Virus record (IMG/VR): IMGVR_UViG_3300025671_000692
Location: 1 to 20,495 of that record
Direction: 5' to 3' (one strand)
From: a virus
DNA length: 20,495 nt
The translations under genes were made by a program, and so were the position numbers. This document shows positions 1 to 6,882 of this stretch, piece after piece; the stretch's first letter is position 1; every line of letters begins with the position of its first letter. The notes under the pieces are model-generated. The model was not told where the DNA came from. It ran no database searches and worked only from the letters and a program-made list of their open reading frames with translations.

Positions 1-2
1 AG

Positions 3-164
3 TTTGCGGCAACGTATTTTTCTCACCGCGTTAGATCTTTAGAGGCGGCACTCGAGGAGATCGAGCGTGTTGCTCTGGTCAGTGAGGGCGTCCAGTTCTA
101 TGCAATGGTGGCGCGTAAAGGCTTAGATGGAGAGTTTGATTATGACCGAGATCCCGAGCCTTGA
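3..164 (+). CDS. C-terminal end of an upstream gene, possibly small terminase subunit (partial)
   Basis: A frame open from the window edge encodes 53 residues before a TGA at 162-164. The other two forward frames stop early (near 33 and 42), so this is the likely coding frame. The peptide contains a helical stretch (RSLEAALEEIERVALVSEG) and an acidic tail (GEFDYDRDPEP). The large terminase start lies inside its last codons, the overlapping arrangement usual for a small/large terminase pair. Position is therefore the only reason to suggest TerS; no motif identifies it. The coding call is moderately sure and the function is a guess. Confidence 0.5.
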   Translation, partial: FAATYFSHRVRSLEAALEEIERVALVSEGVQFYAMVARKGLDGEFDYDRDPEP

Positions 165-1668
165 TTTGAATTTCGAGAACAGTCCGACTGTTTGGAAATT
201 TTTACATGACGATAGCTTCGTTAGGGGCTTGATGGGTCCGGTGGGATCGGGTAAATCCTATGGCTGTGCAGCCGAGATAATGCTTAGGGCAGTGAGGCAA
301 CGACCTAGCCCACGCGACGGTATCCGCTATTCCCGATTTGTTATCGTTCGTAATACATATCCCGAGCTGCGCACGACCACCATTAAGACCTGGCAAGAGC
401 TATTTCCCGAGGATACCTGGGGATCGATGCGCTGGCAGCCGCCGATTTCACACCACATTCGTATTCCTACGCGGGGTGATATCCCTGGGATCGATTGTGA
501 AGTTATCTTTATGGCACTTTCTTCGCCGCAAGATGTGCGGAAACTACTATCACTGGAACTCACCGGGGCTTGGGTGAACGAGGCTCGAGAGCTTCCGAAG
601 GCAGTTATTGACGGATTGACGCACCGGGTCGGGCGATATCCCACGAAATCTGATGGCGGTCCTACATGGTATGGGATATGGATGGATACCAACCCGCCGG
701 ATAGCGATCACTGGTGGCATGAGCTTGCGGAGAAAAACCCGATCACGGGTAAGTTTGCCTGGTCATTCTTTCGACAGCCTGGCGGTGTCATACTTCCCAA
801 GAAAGAAGATATCCCGAAGGAAAACCCCGATGCGCAAGGATTTGTATTCTCTGGTGGTAAATGGTGGCAAGTTAATCCCAACGCGGAAAACAGCAACAAT
901 TTGCCGCCTGGATACTATCAACAGCTACTTGGCGGTAAGAATGCCGATTGGATCAGGTGTTATGCGCAAGGCATGTACACATTTGTCCAAGAGGGGCGTC
1001 CCGTATGGCCAGAGTATGATGATGAGCTTATGTCCGGGGATGTTGAGGTAGATCCATATTATCCGATACAGATCGGTGTTGACTTTGGTTTAACCCCGGC
1101 TGCGATCTTTGGGCAGAGAACCACGGCGGGATCGTGGCGGATCATCGATGAGCTGGTGACGTTCGATATGGGCCTGGAAAGATTTGGACAAGAGCTTCTA
1201 GGCCGTATCGCGGAGCGATATTCTAAGCATGAAATAATGATCTGGGGCGACCCGGCGGGTAATAAACGTGATGAGATCTATGAAGTCACGGCCTTCGATC
1301 ACTTGCGATCTATTGGTTTCAAGGCGCAGCCAACGGAAAGTAACGCCTTTCAGGTACGCCGGGAAGCTGGGGCGGGGCCGATGTCACGCCTGGTAAACTC
1401 AAAACCTGGGCTGATGGTCGATAAAAAGTGTATTCGTCTGCGCAAATCTCTGAGTGGCGGCTACTTCTTCAAGCGTCAATCGCTCGGCGCCGGGCAAGAA
1501 CGGTTTAAGGATGCGCCAGTTAAGAACGAACATTCACACTGCGGGGATGCGTTTGGCTATCTGATGCTGGGCGGCGGGGAACAACGTCGATTGCGCCGGG
1601 GGACTTATGGCAGCGGATTTGCCCAGGCTCCGGCCATGACTGCAAATACAGACTTTAATATCTTCTGA
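142..1668 (+). CDS. terL: Terminase large subunit (packaging ATPase-nuclease)
   Basis: This is the motor that translocates DNA into the prohead and cuts the concatemer. Numbering from the ATG at 142 (508 aa), a Walker A motif GPVGSGKS lies at residues 32-39. A Walker B-like GAWVNEA lies at 142-148, with E147 as probable catalytic glutamate and Asn in place of the usual Asp. A coupling-type DTNPP follows at about residue 187. The C-terminal RNase H-fold nuclease shows its acidic residues in GVDFG (D314), WGDPAG (D370) and HCGDAFGY (D469). The length is normal for TerL. An in-frame ATG at 127 would add five residues. I prefer 142 because GGAGAG at 129-134 lies 7 nt upstream, although 127 has AAAGG 5 nt upstream. 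The stop overlaps the next start by one base. Confidence 0.95.
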   Translation: MTEIPSLDLNFENSPTVWKFLHDDSFVRGLMGPVGSGKSYGCAAEIMLRAVRQRPSPRDGIRYSRFVIVRNTYPELRTTTIKTWQELFPEDTWGSMRWQPPISHHIRIPTRGDIPGIDCEVIFMALSSPQDVRKLLSLELTGAWVNEARELPKAVIDGLTHRVGRYPTKSDGGPTWYGIWMDTNPPDSDHWWHELAEKNPITGKFAWSFFRQPGGVILPKKEDIPKENPDAQGFVFSGGKWWQVNPNAENSNNLPPGYYQQLLGGKNADWIRCYAQGMYTFVQEGRPVWPEYDDELMSGDVEVDPYYPIQIGVDFGLTPAAIFGQRTTAGSWRIIDELVTFDMGLERFGQELLGRIAERYSKHEIMIWGDPAGNKRDEIYEVTAFDHLRSIGFKAQPTESNAFQVRREAGAGPMSRLVNSKPGLMVDKKCIRLRKSLSGGYFFKRQSLGAGQERFKDAPVKNEHSHCGDAFGYLMLGGGEQRRLRRGTYGSGFAQAPAMTANTDFNIF

Positions 1669-2150
1669 TGTCACTGATACAGCTCCCAACATTCCGAATG
1701 CGCCCCGATGAACAGATCGTGCCGCTGCAATACGAACATCTGTTTATGATTAAGCTCGGGCCGCACGAACAAGAGTATGAGCGCGTTATTCCTGGATACC
1801 GGGATTACATTTACGACATTTCAGAACACGGCTGGTCCTGGACTGCAATCGGTCGAGGTAAAGTCGTGGCTTGCTATGGGGTACGACAGATCTGGCCGCA
1901 TATGGTCGAGTGCTGGTTTATTCCAGGGGAGGGATTGGATAACCACGCCAGGACAACTTTAGTGGGTGCTAGGGCTACATTACAGAGTGTATTTGATGAC
2001 TATGATATCTCTAGGATGCAGATATTTGTAAAAGATCAACATATGGTAGCGTTAAGGTTTGCCAAAGCACTACATTTTGAGGTAGAGTGCAAATTAAGAA
2101 AGTTTGGTCCAGAGGGGGCCGACTATTACTCAATGGCGAGGTTTAAGTAA
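1668..2150 (+). CDS. GNAT-fold protein resembling T7 gp13 (internal virion protein A-like)
   Basis: The 160-residue protein has the layout of a GNAT acetyltransferase fold. An N-terminal strand-helix part is followed by an antiparallel sheet (WTAIGRGKVVACYGVRQIWPHMVECWFI), a helix after EGLDNHART, a strand SRMQIFVK, and a C-terminal motif ALRFAKALHFEVECKLRKFG like the end of GNAT enzymes. Phage proteins of this type are annotated as T7 gp13-like (DUF2833), needed for virion assembly in T7. The acetyl-CoA loop lacks a clear Q/RxxGxG/A, so catalytic activity is doubtful. The start ATG overlaps the terminase stop (TGATG) with little Shine-Dalgarno sequence, suggesting translational coupling. In T7 gene 13 lies after the tail genes; here it directly follows terL. 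Confidence 0.75.
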   Translation: MSLIQLPTFRMRPDEQIVPLQYEHLFMIKLGPHEQEYERVIPGYRDYIYDISEHGWSWTAIGRGKVVACYGVRQIWPHMVECWFIPGEGLDNHARTTLVGARATLQSVFDDYDISRMQIFVKDQHMVALRFAKALHFEVECKLRKFGPEGADYYSMARFK

Positions 2151-2151
2151 G

Positions 2152-2394
2152 ATGGGCGGATTTGGAAGTAGTCGAGCGGACCCAGCACCAGCACCAGCCC
2201 CAGCGGCACCACAGGTTTCGGAAGCGCAACAGCGACAGGAAGCTCGGGCGGAAGCTCAAGAGAAAAAAGAAATGCGAGGACTGCAAAAGCGTAGACGATT
2301 AATGCGCACTGGCGGTTTGAGATTGTTATTCTCCCCAGCACGACAAGAAGGCCCAGGAATGGCACCCAAAACTAAAATGGGCGGCGGATCATAG
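2152..2394 (+). CDS. Small hypothetical protein, Ala-Pro-rich N-terminus with basic helix
   Basis: This 80-residue protein starts at ATG 2152, one base after the preceding TAA, with GAGG at 2138-2141. An in-frame ATG at 2104 lies deep inside the GNAT gene and is unlikely. It begins MGGFGSSRADPAPAPAP, continues as a charged helix (AQQRQEARAEAQEKKEMRG), then RRRLMRTGGLRLLFSPARQEGPG, and ends Gly-rich. Short proteins with a Gly-rich start, a charged helix and an RxxGxxxLL stretch are common beside portal genes in podoviruses and are usually unannotated; a minor virion role is possible. No signal peptide or membrane segment is seen. The coding call is good and the function unknown. Confidence 0.7.
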   Translation: MGGFGSSRADPAPAPAPAAPQVSEAQQRQEARAEAQEKKEMRGLQKRRRLMRTGGLRLLFSPARQEGPGMAPKTKMGGGS

Positions 2395-2829
2395 ATGTTA
2401 CTGAGCGCTATATTCAAGCCGAAGCAAACGCAAAAGCAAAAAACGCAAGAAGCTTATGCGCAATATGCTGGCACTCGAATGGCGTCGCAGGGCAACTATA
2501 CAAGCAGTCGAGGCCCAATCGGTACGGCTGTAAGTGATGTGGCGATGGGTTTGGGATATCAAACCAAGGATGCAAGCTATTATGCCAGAACAGAGAGGAC
2601 AAAAGCTAGGAGAGCTGTAAGTAATCGAACAGAATACGGAAACGATGACAGTCCTAGCCGTGCGGCACCCAGGCCCAGACAGCCAACGGCTGCGGAGTTA
2701 AAAGCACAGCGCAAAGCGGCAGAACTGGCGGAGCGTAAACGTCTTGGACAGATCGCTCGTAAGAAGTTTGAAAAAGAGAAAGGCGAAAGAGTTGCCAAAA
2801 AAAGAGCGACCCTTTTGAATATAGCATGA
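2395..2829 (+). CDS. Hypothetical basic protein with C-terminal Lys/Arg-rich helix
   Basis: This 144-residue protein begins directly after the preceding stop (TAG-ATG). The N-terminal third (LLSAIFKPKQTQKQKTQEAY) is basic. The middle (GPIGTAVSDVAMGLGYQTKDASYYARTE) is the only part with mixed composition. Residues from about 97 on form a Lys/Arg/Glu/Ala-rich helix. The high positive charge suggests a nucleic-acid- or capsid-interior-binding role, but this is inference from composition. No family is recognised. Its ATGA overlap with the next gene fits the operon pattern. Confidence 0.7.
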   Translation: MLLSAIFKPKQTQKQKTQEAYAQYAGTRMASQGNYTSSRGPIGTAVSDVAMGLGYQTKDASYYARTERTKARRAVSNRTEYGNDDSPSRAAPRPRQPTAAELKAQRKAAELAERKRLGQIARKKFEKEKGERVAKKRATLLNIA

Positions 2830-3035
2830 CTAAAATCAAAGATGATCCTCGAGTATATCGCAAGGAAGGCGATGATCCAAAACGCGCTAGAAACGATAAA
2901 GGCCAACTTATCGCTGATGATCCATCAACGCCTGATGTAAATGAAGCCTGGGAAGGCGGAGAAGCTCCAAAGAAAAAAGCAGCTCCAAAAAAGAAAGCAA
3001 CAACCCGTGGTAAAAAAAGCGCATCAAAATCCTAA
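2826..3035 (+). CDS. Small Lys-rich protein with histone-H1-like tail
   Basis: This 69-residue protein starts at an ATGA overlap with the gene before. The first 45 residues are charged (KIKDDPRVYRKEGDDPKRARN) and include an acidic patch (DDPSTPDVNEAWEGGE). The last 22 are an AP-KKK repeat (APKKKAAPKKKATTRGKK), resembling histone H1 or AlgP-type tails that bind DNA without sequence preference. The repeat is also visible in the DNA as alternating GCTCCAAA and poly-A/G runs around 2965-3003. The following gene begins inside its 3' end in another frame. Function unknown; nucleic-acid binding is inferred. Confidence 0.65.
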   Translation: MTKIKDDPRVYRKEGDDPKRARNDKGQLIADDPSTPDVNEAWEGGEAPKKKAAPKKKATTRGKKSASKS

Positions 3036-3291
3036 AGGCGGCTTAAACGCCGCTGGTCGGGCCTACTTCAAACGGACAACAGGATCGAACCTGAAACCTC
3101 CGGTGAAGAAAGGCGATAATCCTCGTCGGGCGTCCTTCCTGGCTCGGATGGCGGGGAACCCTGGGCCGGAGCGTGACAGTCAGGGAAATCCCACCCGGCT
3201 GCTACTGTCCCTCCGTGCCTGGGGTGCTTCGTCAAAAGCGGATGCACGAAAGAAAGCCGCTGCCATAAGTAAGAGGAATCAGAATGCCTAA
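3007..3291 (+). CDS. DUF6321-type small phage protein
   Basis: The region from NPKGGLNAAGRAYFKR through SNLKPPVKKG, RRASFLARMAGNPGPERD and GNPTRLLLSLRAWGASSKA to a basic C-terminus matches my memory of the DUF6321 family, which is widespread in marine and other phages and has no known function. I chose GTG 3007 as start (94 aa, beginning MVKKAHQNPKGGLN) because family members begin close to the NPxGGLN motif and this leaves only a 29-nt overlap with the previous gene. ATG 2941 in the same frame would add 22 Lys/Gln-rich residues; neither start has a good Shine-Dalgarno. A +1 shift from the upstream gene could also produce a fusion. The end overlaps the portal start by 8 nt. Confidence 0.8.
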   Translation: MVKKAHQNPKGGLNAAGRAYFKRTTGSNLKPPVKKGDNPRRASFLARMAGNPGPERDSQGNPTRLLLSLRAWGASSKADARKKAAAISKRNQNA

Positions 3292-4843
3292 GCTAAACGT
3301 AAAAGAAGTGATGCAGCGCGAAGCCAAGGCACAAGCGCGAAAAGATGAATGGCGCACAATCTATGAAGATTGTTACGAATACGCCCTGCCACAGCGCAAT
3401 CTTTATGGCGGATATTGGGAAGGTAAAACACCAGGTAAAAGCAAGATGCAGCGGGTCTTTGACTCTACAGCCATGTCCTCGACTAAGCGCTTTGCAAACC
3501 GAATGCAAGCTGGGCTATTCCCGCCCAATCGTCACTGGTGCAAGTTAGAGCCTGGAATGGCTATCCCAGCTCAAGAACGCCCTCGAGCGCAAGAGATCCT
3601 GGACGCATATGTTGATATCATGTTCGATCAGCTACGTCAGACAAGCTTTGACCTGGCAATGGGTGAGTTTCTACTAGATCTCTGCGTAGGCACAGCCGTA
3701 ATGATGGTGATGCCTGGTGATGAAGTTACACCCGTTCGCTTTACAGCGGTCCCACAATACTTGGTTGCCATCGAGGAAGGCGCAAACGGTACTATCGATA
3801 ACGTCTATCGCAAGCTGCGGATCAAAGCGGAAGCAATACAACGTGAGTTCCCAGACATTCAGATGAGTGTTGAGCTTGAGGACGCAATGCTTCGTCGCCC
3901 AAGCGAGGAGTTAGATTTATTCGATGCAATTATTTTCGATCAGGAGAGCGGCAGATATCATTATCATGTCGTTTGGCCAGCTAAATCCCAAGAGCTTGTC
4001 TATCGTGAAATGGAATCCAGCCCGTTTATCGTGGCGCGATACAGCAAGACAGCCGGGGAAGTTTATGGCCGTGGGCCTTTGGTGGACGCAATCGCGGATA
4101 TCAAGACGCTAAACAAAACCCTCGAGCTGGTGTTGAAGAACGCAAGCTTGGCGATCTCTGGTGTTTTCCTTGCTGCGGATGATGGCGTACTCAATCCGCA
4201 AAACATCAAGATACAGCCAGGGGCAATCATTCCTGTCGCTCGGAATGGTGGCCCAGGGGGTGCGTCCCTGGCTCCTCTCCCTAGAGCCGGGGACTTCAAC
4301 ACAAGTCAGATTGTGATCCAGGATCTACGGGTGAACATCAAAAAAATGATGATGGATGATACCTTGCCGCCAGACACAATGTCGGCTCGATCAGCTACGG
4401 AAATCGCCCAGCGCCAAGCAGAACTGGCAACAAACCTGGGATCTGCGTTTGGTCGATTAATGACAGAGATTATGAACCCATTGATTGCGCGGATATTGTT
4501 TGTCTTGGACCGCCAGGGCTTGATCGATCTACCGCTCAAGGTCAATGGCGTTCAGATCAAGGTAACACCTGTTTCACCATTGGCAGAAGCGCCAAAGATG
4601 GAAGAAGTAAACAAGGTGCTAAACTTTATGCAGATCGCCCAGGCTATGGGTCCAGCGGGGCAGACAGCGATCAATACACAAGAGGCCATTGCATTCATTG
4701 CTGAAAAGATGGGTATCGATCAGCGCGTTCTTAACACAGCGGAAGAACAGCAAATGATGATGATGCAGATGCAGCAACAGATGATGGCACAACAGCAACA
4801 AGCATTGCCAGGTGATGAGCAAATCGCGGAGGCAATGCAATGA
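3284..4843 (+). CDS. Portal (head-to-tail connector) protein, T7 gp8-like
   Basis: This 519-residue protein is expected to form the dodecameric portal at one vertex, through which DNA enters and leaves. It starts with an AGAGGA Shine-Dalgarno at 3273-3278. The N-terminal region (WRTIYEDCYEYALPQRNLY, then FDSTAMSSTKRFANRMQAG and LFPPNRHWCKLEPG, about residues 20-93) is typical of the T7-like head-tail connector family. The length is close to T7 gp8. The central clip and stem region includes SKTAGEVYGRGPLVDAIADI. The C-terminus (about residues 487-506) is an uninterrupted Met/Gln tract, low complexity but seen in other portals of this family. The stop overlaps the next start (ATGA). Confidence 0.95.
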   Translation: MPKLNVKEVMQREAKAQARKDEWRTIYEDCYEYALPQRNLYGGYWEGKTPGKSKMQRVFDSTAMSSTKRFANRMQAGLFPPNRHWCKLEPGMAIPAQERPRAQEILDAYVDIMFDQLRQTSFDLAMGEFLLDLCVGTAVMMVMPGDEVTPVRFTAVPQYLVAIEEGANGTIDNVYRKLRIKAEAIQREFPDIQMSVELEDAMLRRPSEELDLFDAIIFDQESGRYHYHVVWPAKSQELVYREMESSPFIVARYSKTAGEVYGRGPLVDAIADIKTLNKTLELVLKNASLAISGVFLAADDGVLNPQNIKIQPGAIIPVARNGGPGGASLAPLPRAGDFNTSQIVIQDLRVNIKKMMMDDTLPPDTMSARSATEIAQRQAELATNLGSAFGRLMTEIMNPLIARILFVLDRQGLIDLPLKVNGVQIKVTPVSPLAEAPKMEEVNKVLNFMQIAQAMGPAGQTAINTQEAIAFIAEKMGIDQRVLNTAEEQQMMMMQMQQQMMAQQQQALPGDEQIAEAMQ

Positions 4844-5097
4844 GTTCAGTCGAAGGGTGGGAAGGTTTAAGTCCAGCGTTCGCTGAACCGCCAAAGGCGG
4901 ATGAGATCGATCTATTGTATGGTCGGCTCTTTAAATCTGAGGAAGGTCAAAAGGTGTTAAGTCACCTGAGACAGATAACTATCGAACAACCATCCTGGTT
5001 CCCAGGCGAGGATGCAAGTCACGGTTATGTCAGAACTGGCATGGCCGAGCTTGTTCGCTTGATCGAGCGCAGGGTAGAAAGGTCAAACAATGTCTGA
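4840..5097 (+). CDS. Bbp19-like small virion-associated protein
   Basis: The 85-residue protein has a strong Shine-Dalgarno (GGAGG at 4828-4832, 7 nt before the ATG). The core EIDLLYGRLFKSEEGQKVLSHL followed by RQITIEQPSW and a C-terminal helix GMAELVRLIERRVERS matches the pattern of the Bbp19 family (named for Bordetella phage BPP-1 gp19). Those proteins sit between portal and scaffold or capsid genes and have no established function. The same neighbourhood is seen here: it overlaps the portal by 4 nt and the scaffold by 8 nt. A portal- or scaffold-associated assembly role is inferred from position. Confidence 0.8.
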   Translation: MSSVEGWEGLSPAFAEPPKADEIDLLYGRLFKSEEGQKVLSHLRQITIEQPSWFPGEDASHGYVRTGMAELVRLIERRVERSNNV

Positions 5098-5860
5098 TGA
5101 GACACAAGTAGCAGAAGCGCCCCAGGAAGGGCTTGTCAGCTTTCAACAACAAGAAGAAGCGCCAACACAAGAAGAAGCGCCTATTCCGGTCCATGAACCG
5201 CAAGAGGATGCGTCCTTTAATGATGTTGATGATGAAATGCCGCTAGAGCGGCCTGATTATTATCCACAGAAATTTTGGGATGAGGATGGACCCGATGTCG
5301 AAAAACTTGCAAAAAGCTATGCCGAACTGGAAAAAGCCTTCAAAGCCGGGAAACATAAAGCTCCGGAAGATGGCTACAACATGGAGGATTTGGTTGATCG
5401 AGGTCTCGATCTGGAAGATCCGACTGTCCAGGCGTATCAGGAGTGGGCGCAGAAATATGGCATATCTCAACAGGCGTTTGAGGAATTGGCTGGTAACATC
5501 CTGGAAATGACCGGGGAGCAAGAGCAAGCCATACAATATGACCAACAACGGGAAATGGAAAAGCTTGGCGCGAAAGCCCAGGAAAAGATCTCCTATCTCG
5601 AGCGTCATATCACTAAGGCAGCATTGAACCAAGCGGAGCGTGAAGCCCTGGCGATTGGCCTAAACAATGCCGACAGCATCAATGCAATGGTTAAGTTTAT
5701 CCAAGGATACACTAATGAGGGCATCCCGACAGAACCCGTTGTTGCAACGCCGGAAATGAATGTCCAAGACCTTCGCCAAGCTATCGCAGACCCTCGATGG
5801 ACCACTGATCCAGTGTGGCGCACAAAGATCGAACAACAATGGGCTGCGGCCAACAGCTAG
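5090..5860 (+). CDS. Capsid assembly scaffolding protein, T7 gp9-like
   Basis: This 256-residue acidic protein sits immediately before the major capsid gene, the canonical scaffold position. The N-terminal about 50 residues are disordered-looking and Gln/Glu/Pro-rich, including a tandem QEEAP motif encoded by a 14-nt direct repeat (5150-5163 and 5168-5181). PDYYPQKFWDEDGPDVEKLAKSY then matches the conserved start of many phage scaffolds (P..FWD..G....LAKSY.ELE). A long helical region follows, including DQQREMEKLGAKAQEKISYLE. The basic/aromatic C-terminus (DPRWTTDPVWRTKIEQQW) is the usual coat-binding end. No protease motif is seen. It is expected to direct prohead assembly and then leave the shell. 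Confidence 0.9.
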   Translation: MSDETQVAEAPQEGLVSFQQQEEAPTQEEAPIPVHEPQEDASFNDVDDEMPLERPDYYPQKFWDEDGPDVEKLAKSYAELEKAFKAGKHKAPEDGYNMEDLVDRGLDLEDPTVQAYQEWAQKYGISQQAFEELAGNILEMTGEQEQAIQYDQQREMEKLGAKAQEKISYLERHITKAALNQAEREALAIGLNNADSINAMVKFIQGYTNEGIPTEPVVATPEMNVQDLRQAIADPRWTTDPVWRTKIEQQWAAANS

Positions 5861-5875
5861 ATATTGTTGCAATAT
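5861..5875 (+). repeat. Perfect 6-bp inverted repeat just after scaffold stop
   Basis: ATATTG and CAATAT flank a 3-nt centre immediately downstream of the scaffold TAG. As RNA this forms a short AU-rich hairpin directly 5' of the larger structured element. As DNA it could be a small operator-like palindrome. No U-run follows, so it is not a standard terminator. Confidence 0.5.
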
Positions 5876-5978
5876 GGCAGACTTGCGTGTATATGTGGTG
5901 TAACGGCTAACCGCTGCGCGGCCCGTAGATCTGGTAAACCAGTGGTGGGCGCGGCCACATTCGCGCAAGCAGACTGCC
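5876..5978 (+). ncRNA. Candidate structured RNA element upstream of capsid gene
   Basis: Nested complementary segments fold this gene-free stretch into one long irregular stem. GGCAG 5876-5880 pairs with CTGCC 5974-5978. CTTGCGTG 5882-5889 pairs with CGCGCAAG 5962-5969 (8 bp, one G-U). ATGTGG 5893-5898 pairs with CCACAT 5955-5960. GCCC 5921-5924 pairs with GGGC 5947-5950. CTGG 5931-5934 pairs with CCAG 5939-5942 around a TAAA loop. Small alternative hairpins also exist (CGG-CTAA-CCG at 5904-5913 or CCGC-TGC-GCGG at 5911-5921), as does a direct repeat GCGCGGCC (5916-5923 and 5949-5956). The core is visibly GC-richer than its flanks. It lacks a tRNA T-arm. It could be a leader, processing or stability element of the capsid mRNA, or a free small RNA. 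The pairing is seen in the sequence; function is unknown. Confidence 0.55.
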
Positions 5979-6007
5979 CGAGATACATCGGCCAACAGTA
6001 AGCGTTT

Positions 6008-6028
6008 TAATGGAAACTCTATAGGAGG
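6008..6028 (+). promoter_or_regulatory. Strong capsid ribosome site overlapping a T7-promoter-like sequence
   Basis: AGGAGG at 6023-6028, 8 nt before the capsid ATG at 6037, is the strongest Shine-Dalgarno of any main gene here and fits a highly expressed coat protein. The bases TAAT (6008-6011) and CTATAGG (6019-6025) resemble the ends of a T7-class RNA polymerase promoter, though the spacing is one base shorter than T7's and the middle differs. The position matches T7 phi10. The ribosome site is firm; the promoter is speculative because TATAGGAGG can arise simply from the Shine-Dalgarno. Confidence 0.4.
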
Positions 6029-6036
6029 CTTCTGCT

Positions 6037-6870
6037 ATGGCGCAGAGTATTACTAACGCCTTTGTAACTCTCTTTGATGAAGAAGTTAAACAGGCATATC
6101 AGGGCGAAGCCCTACTTCGCGGCACCATGCGTACACGCTCAGGTGTCCAAGGCAACACTGTAAAATTCCCGAAAATCGGTAAAGGTGTTGCAACAGTTCG
6201 CGTTCCACAAACAGACGTTACCCCGTTGAACGTGACTTACTCACAAGTAACAGCAACAATGACAGATTACATTGCGGCTGAATATTCAGATATCTTCCAC
6301 CAATCACATGTGAACTTTGATGAGCGCCGTGAGTTGGTTCAGGTTGTATCTAAATCAATCGCTCGTCGTATGGACCAGCTTTGCATCGATGCGTTGGACG
6401 CAGCATCTTCACCATCCACAGTGGCAACATCTGTTGGTGGCGCGGCGTCAAACATGAACATCGAGAAGCTACGCGCGGCGGCAAAAGCGCTGAACGACAA
6501 CAATGTCCCAGCGGAAGGTCGTCATTTGCTGATGCACTCATCACAGCTTGACGCTCTACTAGGCGAGACAGAGGTTACATCCGCTGACTTCGCCACAGTA
6601 AAAGCGCTTGTTCGTGGCGAGATCAACTCGTTCATGGGCTTCAACATCATCACAATGGGTGATCGTGACGAGGGTGGTGTTCCAAAACCATCTACACGCA
6701 CATGTTTTGCATGGCACCAGGACTCAATGGGTTATGCTGAATCAATGTCTCAGAAGTCAGAAGTAAACTACATCCCAGAGAAAACATCGTTCCTAGTAAG
6801 TTCAATGTTCTCAGCGGGTGCGGTTGCGATCGACGACGAAGGCATCGTCAAGATCTCATGTACTGAATAA
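6037..6870 (+). CDS. Major capsid protein
   Basis: This 277-residue protein forms the icosahedral shell. It follows the scaffold gene and has a consensus Shine-Dalgarno. The sequence is typical of HK97-fold coat proteins of the Phage_capsid_2/P22-like kind found in marine podoviruses. It has an N-terminal arm (MAQSITNAFVTLFDEEVKQAY) and the conserved helix SIARRMDQLCIDALDAASS, then LRAAAKALNDNNVPAEGRHL, the strand-turn LMHSSQLDALL, GFNIITMGDRDEGG and a C-terminal strand segment. Codon use shifts toward TCA, ACA and CGT compared with neighbouring genes, as expected for high expression. No frameshifted minor form (like T7 10B) is evident. Confidence 0.92.
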   Translation: MAQSITNAFVTLFDEEVKQAYQGEALLRGTMRTRSGVQGNTVKFPKIGKGVATVRVPQTDVTPLNVTYSQVTATMTDYIAAEYSDIFHQSHVNFDERRELVQVVSKSIARRMDQLCIDALDAASSPSTVATSVGGAASNMNIEKLRAAAKALNDNNVPAEGRHLLMHSSQLDALLGETEVTSADFATVKALVRGEINSFMGFNIITMGDRDEGGVPKPSTRTCFAWHQDSMGYAESMSQKSEVNYIPEKTSFLVSSMFSAGAVAIDDEGIVKISCTE

Positions 6871-6882
6871 GGAGACTGAACA

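Noticed and set aside
327-692. 121-codon minus-strand frame within the terminase gene
   Set aside because: It lies opposite the Walker A to coupling-motif region of an unmistakable terL and has no supporting signal.
2104-2394. Longer start (ATG 2104) for the Ala-Pro-rich small protein
   Set aside because: It would overlap the GNAT gene by 47 nt, while ATG 2152 lies directly after that gene's stop with GAGG upstream and begins a natural MGGFGS sequence.
5876-5978. tRNA gene in the structured intergenic element
   Set aside because: Stems are nested in one long arm instead of a cloverleaf, and there is no T-arm GTTCNANNC, anticodon-loop pattern or CCA end.
5660-5995. Minus-strand frame spanning the scaffold-capsid intergenic region
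   Set aside because: It overlaps mostly the scaffold gene and the product has no family features. The gap is better explained by its secondary structure.
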